Below are positions 10,106 to 21,137 of a DNA stretch of 64,000 bases, one piece after another. Source of the DNA: Argyresthia goedartella (Eukaryota; Arthropoda; Insecta; Lepidoptera; Argyresthiidae). A program made the translations under genes and the position numbers. A model generated the notes under the pieces. It saw only the letters and a list, made by a program, of their open reading frames with translations. It was not told the DNA's origin and did not search any database. The stretch lies in NCBI GenBank assembly GCA_949825045.1, contig OX463836.1, forward strand, positions 12,045,829 through 12,109,828, written 5' to 3'. Within the stretch, counting starts at the first letter, position 1; every line of letters starts with the position of its first letter.

Positions 10106-10210
10106 GCGTTTTCAGTAAGAGACAAAGCTATGCGTTAATCTCCCTTTCTTTTTATATGCGTTAAAAGGAGATGGATATTGACGCATAGCTCTGTCCCTTA
10201 CTGACAACGC
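10106..10210. repeat. Imperfect hairpin repeat, arms ~43 bp
   Basis: The left arm (10106-10150, 'gcgttttcagtaagagacaa...') is the inverse of the right arm (10168-10210), with a loop of about 17 bases. Both arms contain 'gctatgcgt'. It looks like a small MITE or the paired ends of one, with no clear TSD. Confidence 0.6.
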
Positions 10211-10774
10211 AAATTATAATTTTCTCGCCAAACTACCTACTGTCATTTTGAAGCCGCGGTTTTTGGCTATAAATTATAGTATTTGAATGTTTGATTAGGC
10301 TTGTGGTGTATTCAACAAGATATAAGTAGAAATAAAATCAATTCATGTTTCCTATTAGAAAGGTGGCAAAGCGTAATGTAATAAATGTAATTACAAACTT
10401 TTTCCCATCGCAAGTAAGTCTCCCTATAAGAGTGCCTTTTTTATGGAAACTCTGAAATAACCTGAATGCAAAACTTCCTTAAAAAGCCAAGAGGGACATT
10501 GATAAATTGTTAAATAAAGAAAGGAATTTTACGATAATATCAAAAGCTGCCTTGAACTTTTGTGGCGAAAGCTTTTCTTTGCTGCGAAGCGGTTCATCCA
10601 TCAACTTTGATGGTCATCATTGATGATACACGTTTCATGGTTGAATAAGCTCATTTTGAAGTAATTCAGGGAACATCACAATGATATTCATTAAAACTTG
10701 TGGCTCTGAGCTGTGAGATAGTCCTCGCGAGAGACAGAAAATTTACGTTTTTTTATTATTTTCCAACCCCTCCC
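10211..10774. other. Unassigned
   Basis: No ORF of note and no repeat that I can match elsewhere in the window. Confidence 0.5.
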
Positions 10775-11085
10775 ACCCCCAACCTCTTGATGTTTATCGG
10801 ACGAACAAGTGGAATTATTATAAGAAACAAATAACCCGAATGCATTGTCATTCAACACCACAAACAAACTTATGAATGCACCTGTTTACGTACATGAAGT
10901 ATGAAAGTAGCCGCACCAATCACTTTGTAAACTACATTTTGCGATCTAAACCACAACCTATTATTTTTTCACTAAAATTATATAGCTTATGTCACTCCCG
11001 CGGTTTCCACAAATCAAAAGACACCTCCTTTGTCAAAATTTGACAAACTGTTTGGGCTGTATCGGGTTTTTTACACGTGCCAAAA
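10775..11085 (+). mobile_element. P repeat copy
   Basis: Contains 'acgaacaagtggaattatta', then the P-module (about 10850-10945: 'aacttatgaatgcacctg', 'aagtagccgcaccaat') and then the P-specific 3' part with 'tatagcttatgtcactc'. Related copies: 28380, 33745, 39868 (minus) and 63485. Confidence 0.5.
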
Positions 11086-11736
11086 CGTTTCAGTTACTTT
11101 TGTGGTTACTTCCTTTGGAACCGAGGACAATGTTTACCTAACTCGAAGGAAACTTCGAATTACCAGAATAATTATTGGAAAATAAATATCTTTGGGCATA
11201 CCCTAAAGTGTCGCGTTTGCCTTTAGTAATTTCCTTGTAGGTAAGTAATAAAGATCTGCTACTAATGACATCTATCCTTTGCATAGTAACTGTTCGCATC
11301 GCACAGCTGTGTAACATATAGTCCGCTACCATCAACAAAGAGGTTAAATGTTTTACCTAATTAATCAATGGCAAAGGAGTTTGAATCATCTATGGCTACC
11401 TACGCCATCTAGCGATAGGAAGCTGAGACTTCTCCACTTCCCATACAAAACATAATTTCACTTTTTGGCTGTTTTTCTGTGTTTTTCCTCATTTTCTTTT
11501 TACCTAAACCTCCTTCGGACTGAGGAGAATAAATGTGAATAGGAATTAGTTAAACTGGTCGTGCCATTTTAGAGATTTAGTAAGACTAACGTAGAGCGAT
11601 TAATTTTGATAACGATAGATAGTTTGATTGATTAATTAATTCAAATCTTGTGAACACAAAGACACATACAACAAAACAAAATACTAATCGTGGACACATC
11701 TGTGCATCTGCCATTCACTACAGCAAAAGGCGTATA
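11086..11736. other. Unassigned, left flank of mariner 2
   Basis: Nothing recognisable. 'ctacgccatctagcgatag' near 11401 resembles the 'gccacctagcggg' type sequence of another repeat, but too briefly to call. Confidence 0.45.
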
Positions 11737-13027
11737 CATAGGGCGCACTGTAAGTTTCCGGAACTGGCCACTTACATAAACAATATTTAAAAATTTATTG
11801 CAACATTTGAAAATAGAACTCTTTGGCTGTAGAATGCAGTTTGTTTCATCTGACTGCCTTTTGTTTTTACCTTGTGGCGCCATTTAAAAAATTGTGTGTC
11901 TGCATCAACATGGATTTAACTCGGGAAAATTTTCGTAGTATGATTTTCTACGATTTTAAGTGTAATTTGACAGCTCAACAGAGCATCGCTCGGCTTGAAA
12001 CAGCTTTTGGCAATGAAGCACCATGCAAGACAACTGTTTATAGCTGGTTTGCAGAATTCAAGCGTGGTCGTATCAATCTCAGTGACGAATCTCGCGATGG
12101 TCGGCCGTCCACCGCTGTGACCAACAAAAACATCGATGCTGTGCGCCGTATGATTGAAACAGACAGGCATGTGACCTACCATGAAATTCGCGCATCCTTA
12201 GAAATAGGCATGAGTCAAATACAATTAATCCTACACAAACGTTTGGGTGTGAGAAAGCTGTGCTCGCGGTGGATCCCACACAACTTGACCGAGGCTCAAA
12301 AAACGGACCGCGTCACTTGGTGCAGTGCCATGCTTACCAGATTCAACGAAGGTGCGTCAAATTTGGTGTGGGACATAGTAACACGTGACGAAACATGGAT
12401 TTATTGCTACGATCCCAAAACAAAGCAGCAATCGAGCGTATGGGTCTTTCAAGATAAGCCGAAACCAACCAAAGTGGCGCGCGTGAAAAGTGCATCTAAG
12501 CGGATGATTGCTTCTTTTTTTAATAAAACTGGACACGTGGCTACTGTTGCTTTAGAGAATCGTCGTACAGTGAATAGTGACTGGTACACGACCATTTGTT
12601 TGCCGGAAGTTATTGACGAACTCCGTAAAAATAACCGTAAACGCCGTATCATCCTGCACCACGACAATGCTAGTTCTCACACGGCCAGACAGACAAACGA
12701 CGTTTTGAAGGCGAAAAATGTAGAACTCATGAGTCATCCTGCATACAGTCCCGACCTGGCACCTTGTGACTTTTTTCTGTTCCCAAAAATTAAGAACTAA
12801 TTACGCGGTCAACGATTTTCATCACCAGAAGAGGCTGTCGAGGAGTATGAAAAACACGTTTCAGAGGTCACCACAGAGGAGTGGCACAAAAGTTTTCAAA
12901 ACTGATTTCATCGAATGAAAAAGTGCATAGACGCCAAGGGAGATTATTTTGAAAAACAATAAATTAATTTTGTACCTTTAATAGTATTTTTTCATATTCA
13001 TTCCGGAAACTTACAGTGCGCCCCACG
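11737..13027 (+). mobile_element. Mariner element 2, complete termini
   Basis: A 1291-bp element with 27-bp terminal inverted repeats (11737-11763 and 13001-13027). The core GGGCGCACTGTAAGTTTCCG is identical in both ends, and only two of the four outermost bases differ. Each end is flanked by TA (11735-11736 and 13028-13029), the target of Tc1/mariner. Size, TIR length and a single central ORF are all normal for mariner. Sharp ends suggest fairly recent insertion, though the transposase carries two stops. Confidence 0.92.
11910..12962 (+). pseudogene. Mariner transposase (DD34D), two nonsense mutations
   Basis: ATG at 11910 opens a 350-codon frame of normal family length. The N-terminal paired-like helix-turn-helix region covers about residues 1-110, including 'VYSWFAEFKRGR' and 'DESRDGRP'. 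The linker WIPHNLT is at 121-127. The catalytic Asp residues are 160 (RDETW), 252 (HHDNA) and 287 (LAPCD), with 34 residues between the last two. A TAA at 12798-12800 (codon 297) and a TGA at 12903-12905 (where Trp would be expected) cut off the C-terminus, which otherwise reads on to 12962. All three catalytic residues precede the first stop. It belongs to a different mariner subfamily from element 1. Confidence 0.95.
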
Positions 13028-13826
13028 TATAAGTACTTTGATGGTAGCAAAATGAAATAGAAAAAGTCGAAATTGATGAAAAACAATTCGTGGCATTAGG
13101 TCCCTGTTTGCTTGCCCGAGCTGCCTCGACCGGGTTTTAATAGCAATATTTTGTGTTGAATTTTCATTATTTTTTCGCGCGATATAACAATGTAATTGGT
13201 GTGCTAGCCGCACCTGGCGCGTAATGTTTGCAATGGCTGGCGGGTTTGACCGAATTACCCCCAGTTTCACAGCTCTTACTAAGTAGGTGTCCTGCGGTAG
13301 TGTTTCGGTGCGGGAGGGGTGTGTTGTTGAGTGCGGGGTTGGCGTAGCGTGTTATGGGGTTGGCATTTGAATAATTTTAATTAGTTAATTGAAGTAAAGT
13401 GTGGATTCAATAGCTGGTAGTAACTTTTCTTACTGAAGGGCTCTTATTTTTCTGCGAAAATGCGCAGTTTTCTGATAATCTAAAACCGGCAAATGCGAGT
13501 CGGACTTGTTTACACAGGGTTCCAAACCATCGTACAATGCCTTACACTTTTCACAACTCACTCAAATTATCAAACCTAGGAGGGCTAGATGCCAGGGCCG
13601 TAAACCAAAATATTTAAAAAATCATTGTCTACGAACCTCTGATTAACTTACTTATCTCCATTACTGATAACCTTACAACATTTTGATCGAGAAAGTAATT
13701 CTAAACATACAGGTATGATGATGGAAAGGTAGAGATAGCTCATCTGCAAACAAAATGTGTACATAAACCTTTGTAAATGTAAAAAACAACCCATATTATT
13801 ACCAATTTGTGATTTATAGCCTTTTG
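13028..13826. other. Unassigned, right flank of mariner 2
   Basis: Short G/T-rich tract near 13300-13370. No ORF or repeat that I can name. Confidence 0.5.
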
Positions 13827-13956
13827 AACACGAACCGGGGAACACAATCCGTAATGCTGTAGATTCAGCCTCACCAGACTCATTTATATTTAACACGAAC
13901 CGGGGAACACAATCCGTAATGCTGTAGATTCAGCCTCACCAGACTCATTTATATTC
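13827..13956. repeat. 65-bp perfect tandem duplication
   Basis: The unit beginning 'aacacgaaccggggaacaca' occurs twice back to back, at 13827-13891 and 13892-13956. I see no mismatch between the copies except at the last few bases. Unit identity implies recent origin or an assembly effect. Confidence 0.85.
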
Positions 13957-14035
13957 CATTCTAGGTCAAAAATTAAAGTGTATATTGCCTGAATGCACAT
14001 ACTCCTGCCCAAATAAAGTAAGACTTAGATGTCAT

Positions 14036-14095
14036 ACTGGTTGTGTCAATTCCCGAGCGAGAGACTGCGACAGCGTGACTTTGAGTATGATAGTA
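14036..14095 (+). repeat. Short interspersed repeat (as at 85)
   Basis: Contains 'cccgagcgagagactgcgac' and 'agcgtgactttgagtatga'. Positions 14096-14584 show nothing recognisable. Confidence 0.4.
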
Positions 14096-14584
14096 TCCTT
14101 AGTTAGACCCTCGACACTTAGCTACAAATAGTAATAAATAAAGTGCTATAAATATTCATATAGCGCTATAACTTGTTACTATGTTACAGTATTACATGGT
14201 GCTTAACGGATGTCAGTTTTAGCCTGCTATAAAGGGGATTTTGCTTATAAACATCGATTAATCAAATGAATCGATACACTCTTCAAACATTTGAGAATTG
14301 TATGCAGCAAATTTGGATAGATTTTTACATTATTTATTAGTTTAAAATACCTAGTGTTTTAAAAGTGGATTTTATTAAGTTTTAGGTTATCTGTCATATC
14401 ACTTCTTATATTTTAGGAACTGTTACCAGTTTACTTTTTGTGGTTTCGGTGTAATCAAATGAGACGCCAGCGCCACAAACGGCTCTACTGTTTTACGTGT
14501 TTCACGGTTTACTACTGAAATCGTTTCCATGGTTACCAAATACCAACCGGTGTAGTTTCATTCCGCTAGCTTAGCGTAACAGAA

Positions 14585-14692
14585 CATTTACACACCACAC
14601 ACTAGGATACCCTGGGTCGTGAGAACAAGAAACAGAGTCAAAGATCCGGGGATTTCTTTCCTTTCCAACCGGGATTCAACTCTCGCTCGCAA
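14585..14692 (-). mobile_element. S3 SINE, degenerate
   Basis: 'cacactaggataccctgggt' and the degraded 'gatccggggatt...ccgggattcaac' follow the order seen in the good S3 copy at 44705-44929. The tRNA head is damaged. Confidence 0.5.
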
Positions 14693-14947
14693 ATGGCACC
14701 TAATCTGAAAATCTCATTGCAGATGGCGCTGATGTAGTTGGAGATTGTTAAAGTCGTCCATAGTTATTTGCGTCTTAAAGGAGCGAAATGATGTATTTAC
14801 GGCGAGGGCGGTTCATTTAATCCTAAGCGCAACGAAGGATTCAAGACGCCCATGACGAAAATAATTTTACTCCTGTGACACATACAAATTTTCGACTATG
14901 AGGGAAATTTAAATAAAATGCTCTAAAAATAATGAAATAACTATACT

Positions 14948-15241
14948 ATGAATTATACTTTCACCACTTTTACAGTAATCGAACAACGAAAACAAAAGTT
15001 ATTTTTTATAATGACGGATTGTGAAGGATTAGGGAAAGGTCACCCAGATAAAATATTCCTGTGCTACTTTTACCAATGTGTAAAAATAATGGAATCGAAT
15101 GTTACAATGGTATCGGATATCAATATTCATTATATCACAATGACAGTCATCATAAATTTCGACTACGATAAAATTGCAATCGATTATTTTATCAAGATAT
15201 GTGTTCAATTGGCACATGGCATAAATGCTACATGCCTATGA
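14948..15241 (+). CDS. Unassigned 97-codon ORF, doubtful
   Basis: Open from ATG to TGA but AT-rich and low in complexity, with no motif that I know. The opposite strand is also open over much of it. Probably chance. Flanks 14693-14947 and 15242-15299 show nothing. Confidence 0.1.
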   Translation: MNYTFTTFTVIEQRKQKLFFIMTDCEGLGKGHPDKIFLCYFYQCVKIMESNVTMVSDINIHYITMTVIINFDYDKIAIDYFIKICVQLAHGINATCL

Positions 15242-15299
15242 ATAAATGAAAAAAGTACTAACTTTTCCGAATGAAAGGTGTGAAAATTATATTCATGTT

Positions 15300-15475
15300 C
15301 TTCTTCTTATAATATATGGCATGCTAACCTCATTTGAGCTTAATTTTGCCAGTGTCAAGTATATTTGAAAGATCACGTGATGTGTTATTGAACCTAACCT
15401 CAGATGAATAAAACTCTTTGCCTCCAACTTTGCCAGCGCCACCTAGCGGGGTCAAAGGCGGGCATAGGAGCCATT
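15300..15475 (+). repeat. Interspersed repeat, copy 1 (also 17192 and 29885)
   Basis: Shared order with 17192-17365: 'aatatatggc', 'ttttgccagtgtcaagt', 'gaaagatcacgt', 'ctcagatgaat', 'actctttgcctcc', 'tttgccagcgccacc'. Non-coding. Unassigned sequence continues to 15837. Confidence 0.6.
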
Positions 15476-15837
15476 GCGAAGCATATCCTCGACTGCTGTG
15501 CTACATAACATAGGTAATTATTTTCCCCCATCCTGTATGCAAACGTACATACAACAGACAGGTGAGATTTACGACGAGACGTCAGAAAAATGGCGGCTCC
15601 CCTGAAGGTCACAGAGATATATTCCCTGCAATTTATTTCGTTGCCGGATTATAAGCTCGGAAATAAACGGTATTTAAAATGGCGGCGGTATTTTGAATGT
15701 TTATATGGAGGTAACCATACGGTATTTACTTTCACTATGCACCCAGTCATAATCAAAATAAATACATTTTGATCTGTCAAAATTGTCATTGTATTTACGA
15801 CATATTGTGGGGCCAGAAGCAGTGCGTATGTGTAAAT

Positions 15838-16030
15838 ATATAATAATAATAATAATAATAATTTATTTACCAAAAAAGATTACAAACTCGCTAATAATAA
15901 TAATTTATATTTAACAGGTGCGGAAAGGTCTTTTAAATATACTGCCCCCTGCACTAGTTTTTATAAATTGTGTTGCAGCAGGGCATGTTAACAATTAATG
16001 TTTTGTTTTGGTCCCCTCCATCATAAAAAC
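15838..16030 (-). repeat. Probable LINE 3' tail ending in (ATT)n
   Basis: Read on the minus strand, this runs into 'tttttggtaaataaattatt' and an (ATT)n end at about 15840-15862, a typical insect LINE 3' terminus. No coding part is left. Confidence 0.45.
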
Positions 16031-16119
16031 CTGATACAACTAACAAACATAATACATAGCTCCATATCTCTCTAACATGGTTATGCCCCTGTTATACAAA
16101 ATAAAGTATGAAATAAATG

Positions 16120-16178
16120 GCTTAATGTGCGCACAACAGTGCCTCTGCCACCTCGTATGGGAAAAGGCATACAAGACA
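16120..16178 (+). mobile_element. SINE-alpha fragment
   Basis: Contains 'gcctctgccacctcgtatgg' followed by 'gaaaaggcat', matching the distal part of SINE-alpha. Confidence 0.45.
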
Positions 16179-16389
16179 AAAAAATACACAAATAAATAAA
16201 AACTCACGGCTGAAATCTGGTTTACTACTTTCTTATGTAGGCTGATAACTTCTGAACCGCAAAACAGATTTTAATAAAATATATCTAAGAACTATTGTAG
16301 TGAAATCTACTAGCATTTGTAAAAATCTGTATCATAATCTGTCCACCCACTTGACCGCTATTCTTTGTTAAGATATTAAACATATAAAA

Positions 16390-16431
16390 GAACCATCACA
16401 GGCAAGTCTATAGACTTGCCTGTGATGGTTC
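16390..16431. repeat. 42-bp perfect palindrome
   Basis: The 21-base half-site GAACCATCACAGGCAAGTCT+A is followed directly by its exact reverse complement, with no spacer (centre 16410/16411). It lies in non-coding DNA, and pairing stops at the next base on both sides. Confidence 0.95.
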
Positions 16432-16564
16432 AGAACACCGCATTAAAATTTGTCTACCCGTTTGACCTCTAGGGTGCCCCGGACATACAGACAGACACAC
16501 CGACACACAGACTGATGGACGCTTCAAATTTATATTTATTATATTATATTAAATGTAACACATT

Positions 16565-16945
16565 AATGTCCCAACCGAGGAGCACGGGCCTTCACCCGGA
16601 TGCGAGTAAGATTGAGCCATACTCCACTACGCTGGCTCGGTGCGGGTTGATGGAGGGGTGTCGGGCTATTTGCCAGCCCGACTGTCAGAAGTTATCATGC
16701 TGCCCTATCCTAGGGCCTCTGACACAGCTTAACGGCTACTACCACCGAGAAGCGAGAGCAGCCGGGAGCTACAGCTTAACGTGTTGTCCGAAACACGGAA
16801 GCGTCCGAAACAAATGCCACATAGAACGGACACCCATCCAGTGCTCGTCTCGTTCAGATGTTGCCACCAGCACGATCACTCCCGATTTACTAATACCGCG
16901 AGGCCACGGACTAACTTATAACACCCCTCTATTTGTCATCGGGGG
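16565..16945 (-). repeat. Interspersed repeat with SINE-beta-type end (other copy 31480)
   Basis: Inverse-oriented counterpart of 31480-31800. Shared blocks include 'gagtaagattgagccatac', 'cggacacccatcc' and 'cgcgaggccacgg'-type sequence in the same order. A 144-codon ORF (16515-16949) lies across it, but its composition follows the repeat and it has no known domain, so I do not call it a gene. Confidence 0.5.
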
Positions 16946-17191
16946 TTAAAAATTATACCAAACTCATAGAATGAGCGACAGGTCGGCAAATTGGTAGCGT
17001 TTGAGTTGCTAATGTAATAAGAGAAATGTGCTTAGCGAGTCGCTTCACACAACAAATAGTATAAGGTGAGGTGTGTATGGTAATTGTGATCATCTTATAT
17101 TGTGGTGCTTACATTTATGTATGTTTATGGATGGAATTGGGAATGGCGCCTAATCTCAAAACTCATCTGTCAAATTTGTCGAATTCGATTT

Positions 17192-17365
17192 GATTCTTCT
17201 TGTAATATATGGCTAGATAACCTCACTTGAGGTGAATTTTGCCAGTGTCAAGTGTAATTGAAAGATCACGTAACGTGTTTTTGAACTGAACCTCAGATGA
17301 ATGGAACTCTTTGCCTCCGACTTTGCCAGCGCCACCAAGCGGGAGAAAAGGCGGACATAGCTTCC
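17192..17365 (+). repeat. Interspersed repeat, copy 2 (as at 15300)
   Basis: Same blocks in the same order as 15300-15475, moderately diverged. Confidence 0.6.
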
Positions 17366-17457
17366 AATGGGGTAATAGTCAACCGATAGATAAATAAAAA
17401 AATAAAATATGTCATAAATATCGTAATCATTATGTACAAAACGGCAAGTCACTCAAG

Positions 17458-18248
17458 TCAGTCCCCGATGTATCTGGGAGTAACGCTTGATCGCACTCTA
17501 TCGCTCAAATTTAACTGCCAAAAGAGCAAGCTCTTCAAAGCAAGCACAGTCTTCGCGAGGAACAACCTGTTGCGACGCATTAAGGGCACAACGTGGGGCG
17601 CTGTCCTGCACATACTGAGAACCACTGCCTTGGCTCTCTGCTACTAAGCGGCGGAGTATGCTGCCCCAGTGTGGAACAACTCCCCGCACTCCAAGGTGGC
17701 ACTAAACGAGACCTGCCGCCTAATCACGGGTTGTCTGAAGCCTACCCACACGGATATGCTGCACCGCCTGGCTGGCATTGCCCCGCCTAGGTGGCCTCCA
17801 TGTTCGAGAGGGGGAAACAATGCAACGACTCTCGCCACCCTTTGTTTAGTCAGGAGCCAGCAAAACCTCGTCTTAAATCCTGGCCACAACAGACGCTATC
17901 TCTGAGACGCCTGCCTTCGCAAGGCTTAGGCTTTGGGAGCAATCCACACAAAGCCAAATAAGCCCTGATTGAGGAAAACCTGAGGAACAACTCCCTCCGG
18001 GACAAAACCTGGGCTGGCAGCTGTGGAAAACCTTGAACCGGCCGGGGGGGGGCAGCCCCCGCATCTTTCGTCCCCGTCGCCCGCAGACCATGGGAGTGCT
18101 TCGTGCGAATTTGACAAGCCTTTTTGTATGCTCATGTACGCGCAGCAATATGACAAAGATGGGGCAGGGCCTTTCCGGGTGTGCGGGGTGGTCACCCCCT
18201 CCGCGATATCCTCTTTCCCCACTGGCCATCAATCCTGACATGGACTAA
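17458..18248 (+). pseudogene. LINE ORF2 C-terminal remnant (jockey-like)
   Basis: Reads 'PMYLGVTLDRTLS' (the conserved YLG step after the RT palm), 'ARNNLLRRIKGTTWGA', then stop TAA near 17647. It continues 'AAEYAAPVWNNSPHSK', 'NETCRLITGCLKPT' and 'LHRLAGIAPP' across frameshifts. The distal part (about 18020-18248) carries 'NRPGGGSPR' and 'PQTMG', reminiscent of the 'NRlRtG' and 'qTm.Hl' C-terminal motifs of these LINEs. No RT catalytic core is present. Several stops and frame changes make it an old copy. Confidence 0.8.
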
Positions 18249-18734
18249 CAGATGGGTGCTTGGCCCTACGCCAGAAGCAATGTATGTGGTCGTGGGAACC
18301 AGTATTCAGTATTTATTGTGTCATATATATAGGTACATTTCACTTTTAAGTAGGTACACTATAATTATATGGGTCCCGTTAGGGCATTGCACAGTGACTT
18401 AAATAACTAGATTATCATTCACATTGGTATAGAACGACATTAGAACATTACTTATTATATATTTATAGTTACCTTTCTATATTGCATACTATTTTATCTT
18501 AACTATATTAAGTATATTTTATCTTAACTATATATTATAATTATGGGAGGAATAATGTGTGTATTTTACAAAGCCTACATCTATAAAATGTCATTGAAAA
18601 ATTCTTGGGTAGAGTAATATGCTTTTTTTAAGAGCAGCGTGGTTCGTTTTTTGTAAATGTTTTTAAGTTTAAGTTATTAAATGTGTTAGGTATTTTATTG
18701 TAAATGAGAATGGGCCTGTATTTGGGACTACTTT
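18249..18734. other. Unassigned AT-rich stretch
   Basis: Includes a fragment 'ccagaagcaatgtatgt' (18270) matching the 3' domain of S3 SINEs. Otherwise nothing. Confidence 0.4.
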
Positions 18735-18850
18735 TATAAACCGCTACGTCACAATCATGGAAACATCCAAGACCTGGGGATTGCTTTTCTTCCTCCCCAG
18801 CTGGGATTCGAAACCGGGACCTCGCAATACCACAGAGGTCGTCATCCGTA
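18735..18850 (-). mobile_element. S3 SINE, partial
   Basis: Contains 'aaacatccaagacctgggga' and an inverse B-box-like 'gggattcgaaaccgggacc' followed by 'ccacagaggtcgtc', matching the copy at 44705-44929. Confidence 0.6.
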
Positions 18851-19130
18851 CGATATTGAAACAGTGACGTCTGTGGAGTATACTAACTTCACCGTACCAT
18901 GGTTCGTATGATAATGTTCGGAAGTTTTTGAAGACACGGTAGGATGGCGATATTCAGATAATTTATTTGTCCTTGAGTGCTGAAAATACTTTTTTTTTCT
19001 CATCATCAAGTCAAGTGCCGTAATCAATTTGAACTGGTAATTAAGCCTATGACGTCATAGCAACAATACAAAAGCTGTTTTTCAGCGCGAAAGCAATTTA
19101 GCCAAATTAGAGAGAAGTAATTATTGTCTA

Positions 19131-19330
19131 ATTTGCAAAGTTGTCGCAGTGGGTGGTGCACAACATAACAAAGAGTCACGCCTTTTCCCATACGGGGTGT
19201 CATAGGTACAGTTGTGCATGTTTTCAATACGTTATTATGCGTGACATGCATGGGGCTAGCCCATCGCCGCAGCTATGGCGGTTTGAAGGTTCCCTCACAC
19301 TGTTTTCTGTCACCATCAGAACGTCGGTAC
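19131..19330 (-). mobile_element. SINE-alpha body, antisense
   Basis: 'gagtcacgccttttcccata' and 'ggggctagcccatcgccgca' are the reverse complement of SINE-alpha. The tRNA-like head is absent. Confidence 0.65.
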
Positions 19331-19469
19331 AGTGGGTATAATGGTTGGAGTTCGTAATGGAATTTGCCTAATTACTAATTATAAGTCTTCCCATTAAAAC
19401 AGCATAAAAAATGGTTATTTTAAAATTTTCCACGCTTTTCAGAAAGGAATATACAGAGTGTAACAGAAA

Positions 19470-19620
19470 GTATAGTCATATTTAAGGGGACTGAGGACAT
19501 CATTCTGAACAACGTTCACTATGAAACCGATTTGATCTGAGCAACTTTATCTTACACTTTTCCATAGAAAAAAGGTGATCGCCCGGCCGTAACGATTTTT
19601 TCCATCAGTTTCTCATCAAC
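19470..19620 (+). repeat. Repeat related to the 27.87-28.14 kb inverted-repeat element
   Basis: 'catcattctgaacaacgttc' and 'gatttgatctgagcaacttt' match, in inverse order, 28044-28110. Positions 19621-20200 hold nothing recognisable. Confidence 0.5.
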
Positions 19621-20375
19621 ATGCTGACAGGCTAATATAGCTGTAGAAAAAAATACTTGTTATGACCTGTCGTAGCGGTAATTTTGTTCGTAAGTTCTTT
19701 GAAAATTACGTCACAGTCCAATACTGCAATTATAACTAGGCATTGGAAATATACAATTCCTTTATTATCAAACCTTTTCGTACAAATTGTTTCAACTTCA
19801 GACACGCTTCTAGATTGTTTGGACTACCCTGTCGAACATCGAATACCCACAAATAGAACATTTTAAGCGTTTCCCTCACGTACGAAATATGTCCTCATGA
19901 ACCCTTAATGGGCTATAGCACCAAATCTCTATCCAATAATTGATATTGATTTGGTACTTTCATCGAGTTTGTTTCCACCCGATGTAAAAACGCTCTGCTG
20001 GCAATAACCGGAGGTAATTAGTTCTCGAAACTTAATTAAATCTAAAACCGGTGAAGAGGAAGTTAAAAGTTTTTCTATTGAACATAGTTTTCTTATTAGT
20101 TATTCTCCTGTAAGTGGACGCTCAGAAAAGTTTCCGAAAGAAATAAAATATTATCTATTGGTTATATTTTTCTTAATTCATCATTTCAAAGAACTCTCCA
20201 CCAGCATCGATACAGAGGTGCATGCGTCTAAAGTAAGTCTCTTTGTCCAGTCTGCCGCTGGTACTCTTCTGCGGCTATCTAGAACACCATGAGCGCTTCT
20301 TCCGGCTATGAAAACTGTCCCTTACCTCACACACATGCACACACACAAACTTACAGTATAACAACACGCAATTTG

Positions 20376-20887
20376 TTTAATTACTTAATAACTAATTTTA
20401 AGCAAGCGTCGTCAGCTCCTATTTACATATAAGTTTACTGTACTTCTGTGGACATCTGTAATTGGCCTTATTTACTGTATTTTGTATGAATGTATGTGTA
20501 TTGTGCTGTTGATGTCCCAAATAAAGAAAATAAAAAAAAATTGGTTAATTACTTTATAACTAATTTAAGCATAGCGTCGTCAGCTCCTATTTACATATAA
20601 GTTTACTGTACTTCTGTGGACATCTGTAATTGGCCTTATTTACTGTATTTTGTTTTTTGTATGAATTTATGTGTATTGTACTGTTGATGTCCCAAATAAA
20701 GAAAATAAAAAAAAATTGGTTAATTACTTCATAACTAATTTAAGCATAGCGTCGTCAGCTCCTATTTACATATAAATTTACTGTACTTCTGTGGACATCT
20801 GTAATTGGCCTTATTTACTGTATTTTGTTTTTTGTATGAATTTATGTGTATTGTACTGTTGATGTCCCAAATAAAGAAAATAAAAAA
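20376..20887 (+). repeat. Three tandem copies of a LINE 3' end
   Basis: Three head-to-tail units of ~165-175 bp start at 20376, 20541 and 20716. Each carries 'gcgtcgtcagctcctattta', 'ctgtggacatctgtaattgg', 'gttgatgtcccaaataaaga' and a terminal poly(A)-rich 'aaaataaaaaaa'. The same 3' end occurs once, inverted, at 26515-26668. Sequence upstream of the first unit (20200-20375) may be the rest of that LINE 3' UTR. Confidence 0.85.
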
Positions 20888-21137
20888 TCCCTTTATGCTG
20901 ATTTTTTGTTTGTCGGAACAAGAAGAAGTCATATCAGAACTCTATACTGATGACTCTTGTCTTGATCATGGTGTTAGTCACCCCTCACACTCAAGCAAAC
21001 GGCCTGGGATCCCCACGTTCAGTCTCTTATTGTTCGCAGCAGCAAAAACGTTGGGCAAGCATTTGGTGGTGTACCGCTCCGCATTGATACAACTTTATAT
21101 TATATAGGAATGCACACAAAATATCCCGCTAAGAAGA

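Noticed and set aside
16515..16949. 144-codon open frame, one of the longer ones in the window
   Set aside because: It lies on an interspersed repeat that recurs inverted at 31480-31800. Composition follows the repeat and no domain is visible.
17873..18248. GC-rich overlapping ORFs on both strands (up to 122 codons)
   Set aside because: They are shadows of the frame-shifted C-terminus of the jockey-like LINE on the plus strand.
20376..20887. CRISPR-like regular repeats
   Set aside because: Units are ~170 bp, contiguous without spacers and end in A-rich tails. They are LINE 3' ends in a eukaryotic genome.
20805..21107. 100-codon ORF
   Set aside because: It begins inside the LINE 3'-end array and runs into unrelated sequence; no domain.
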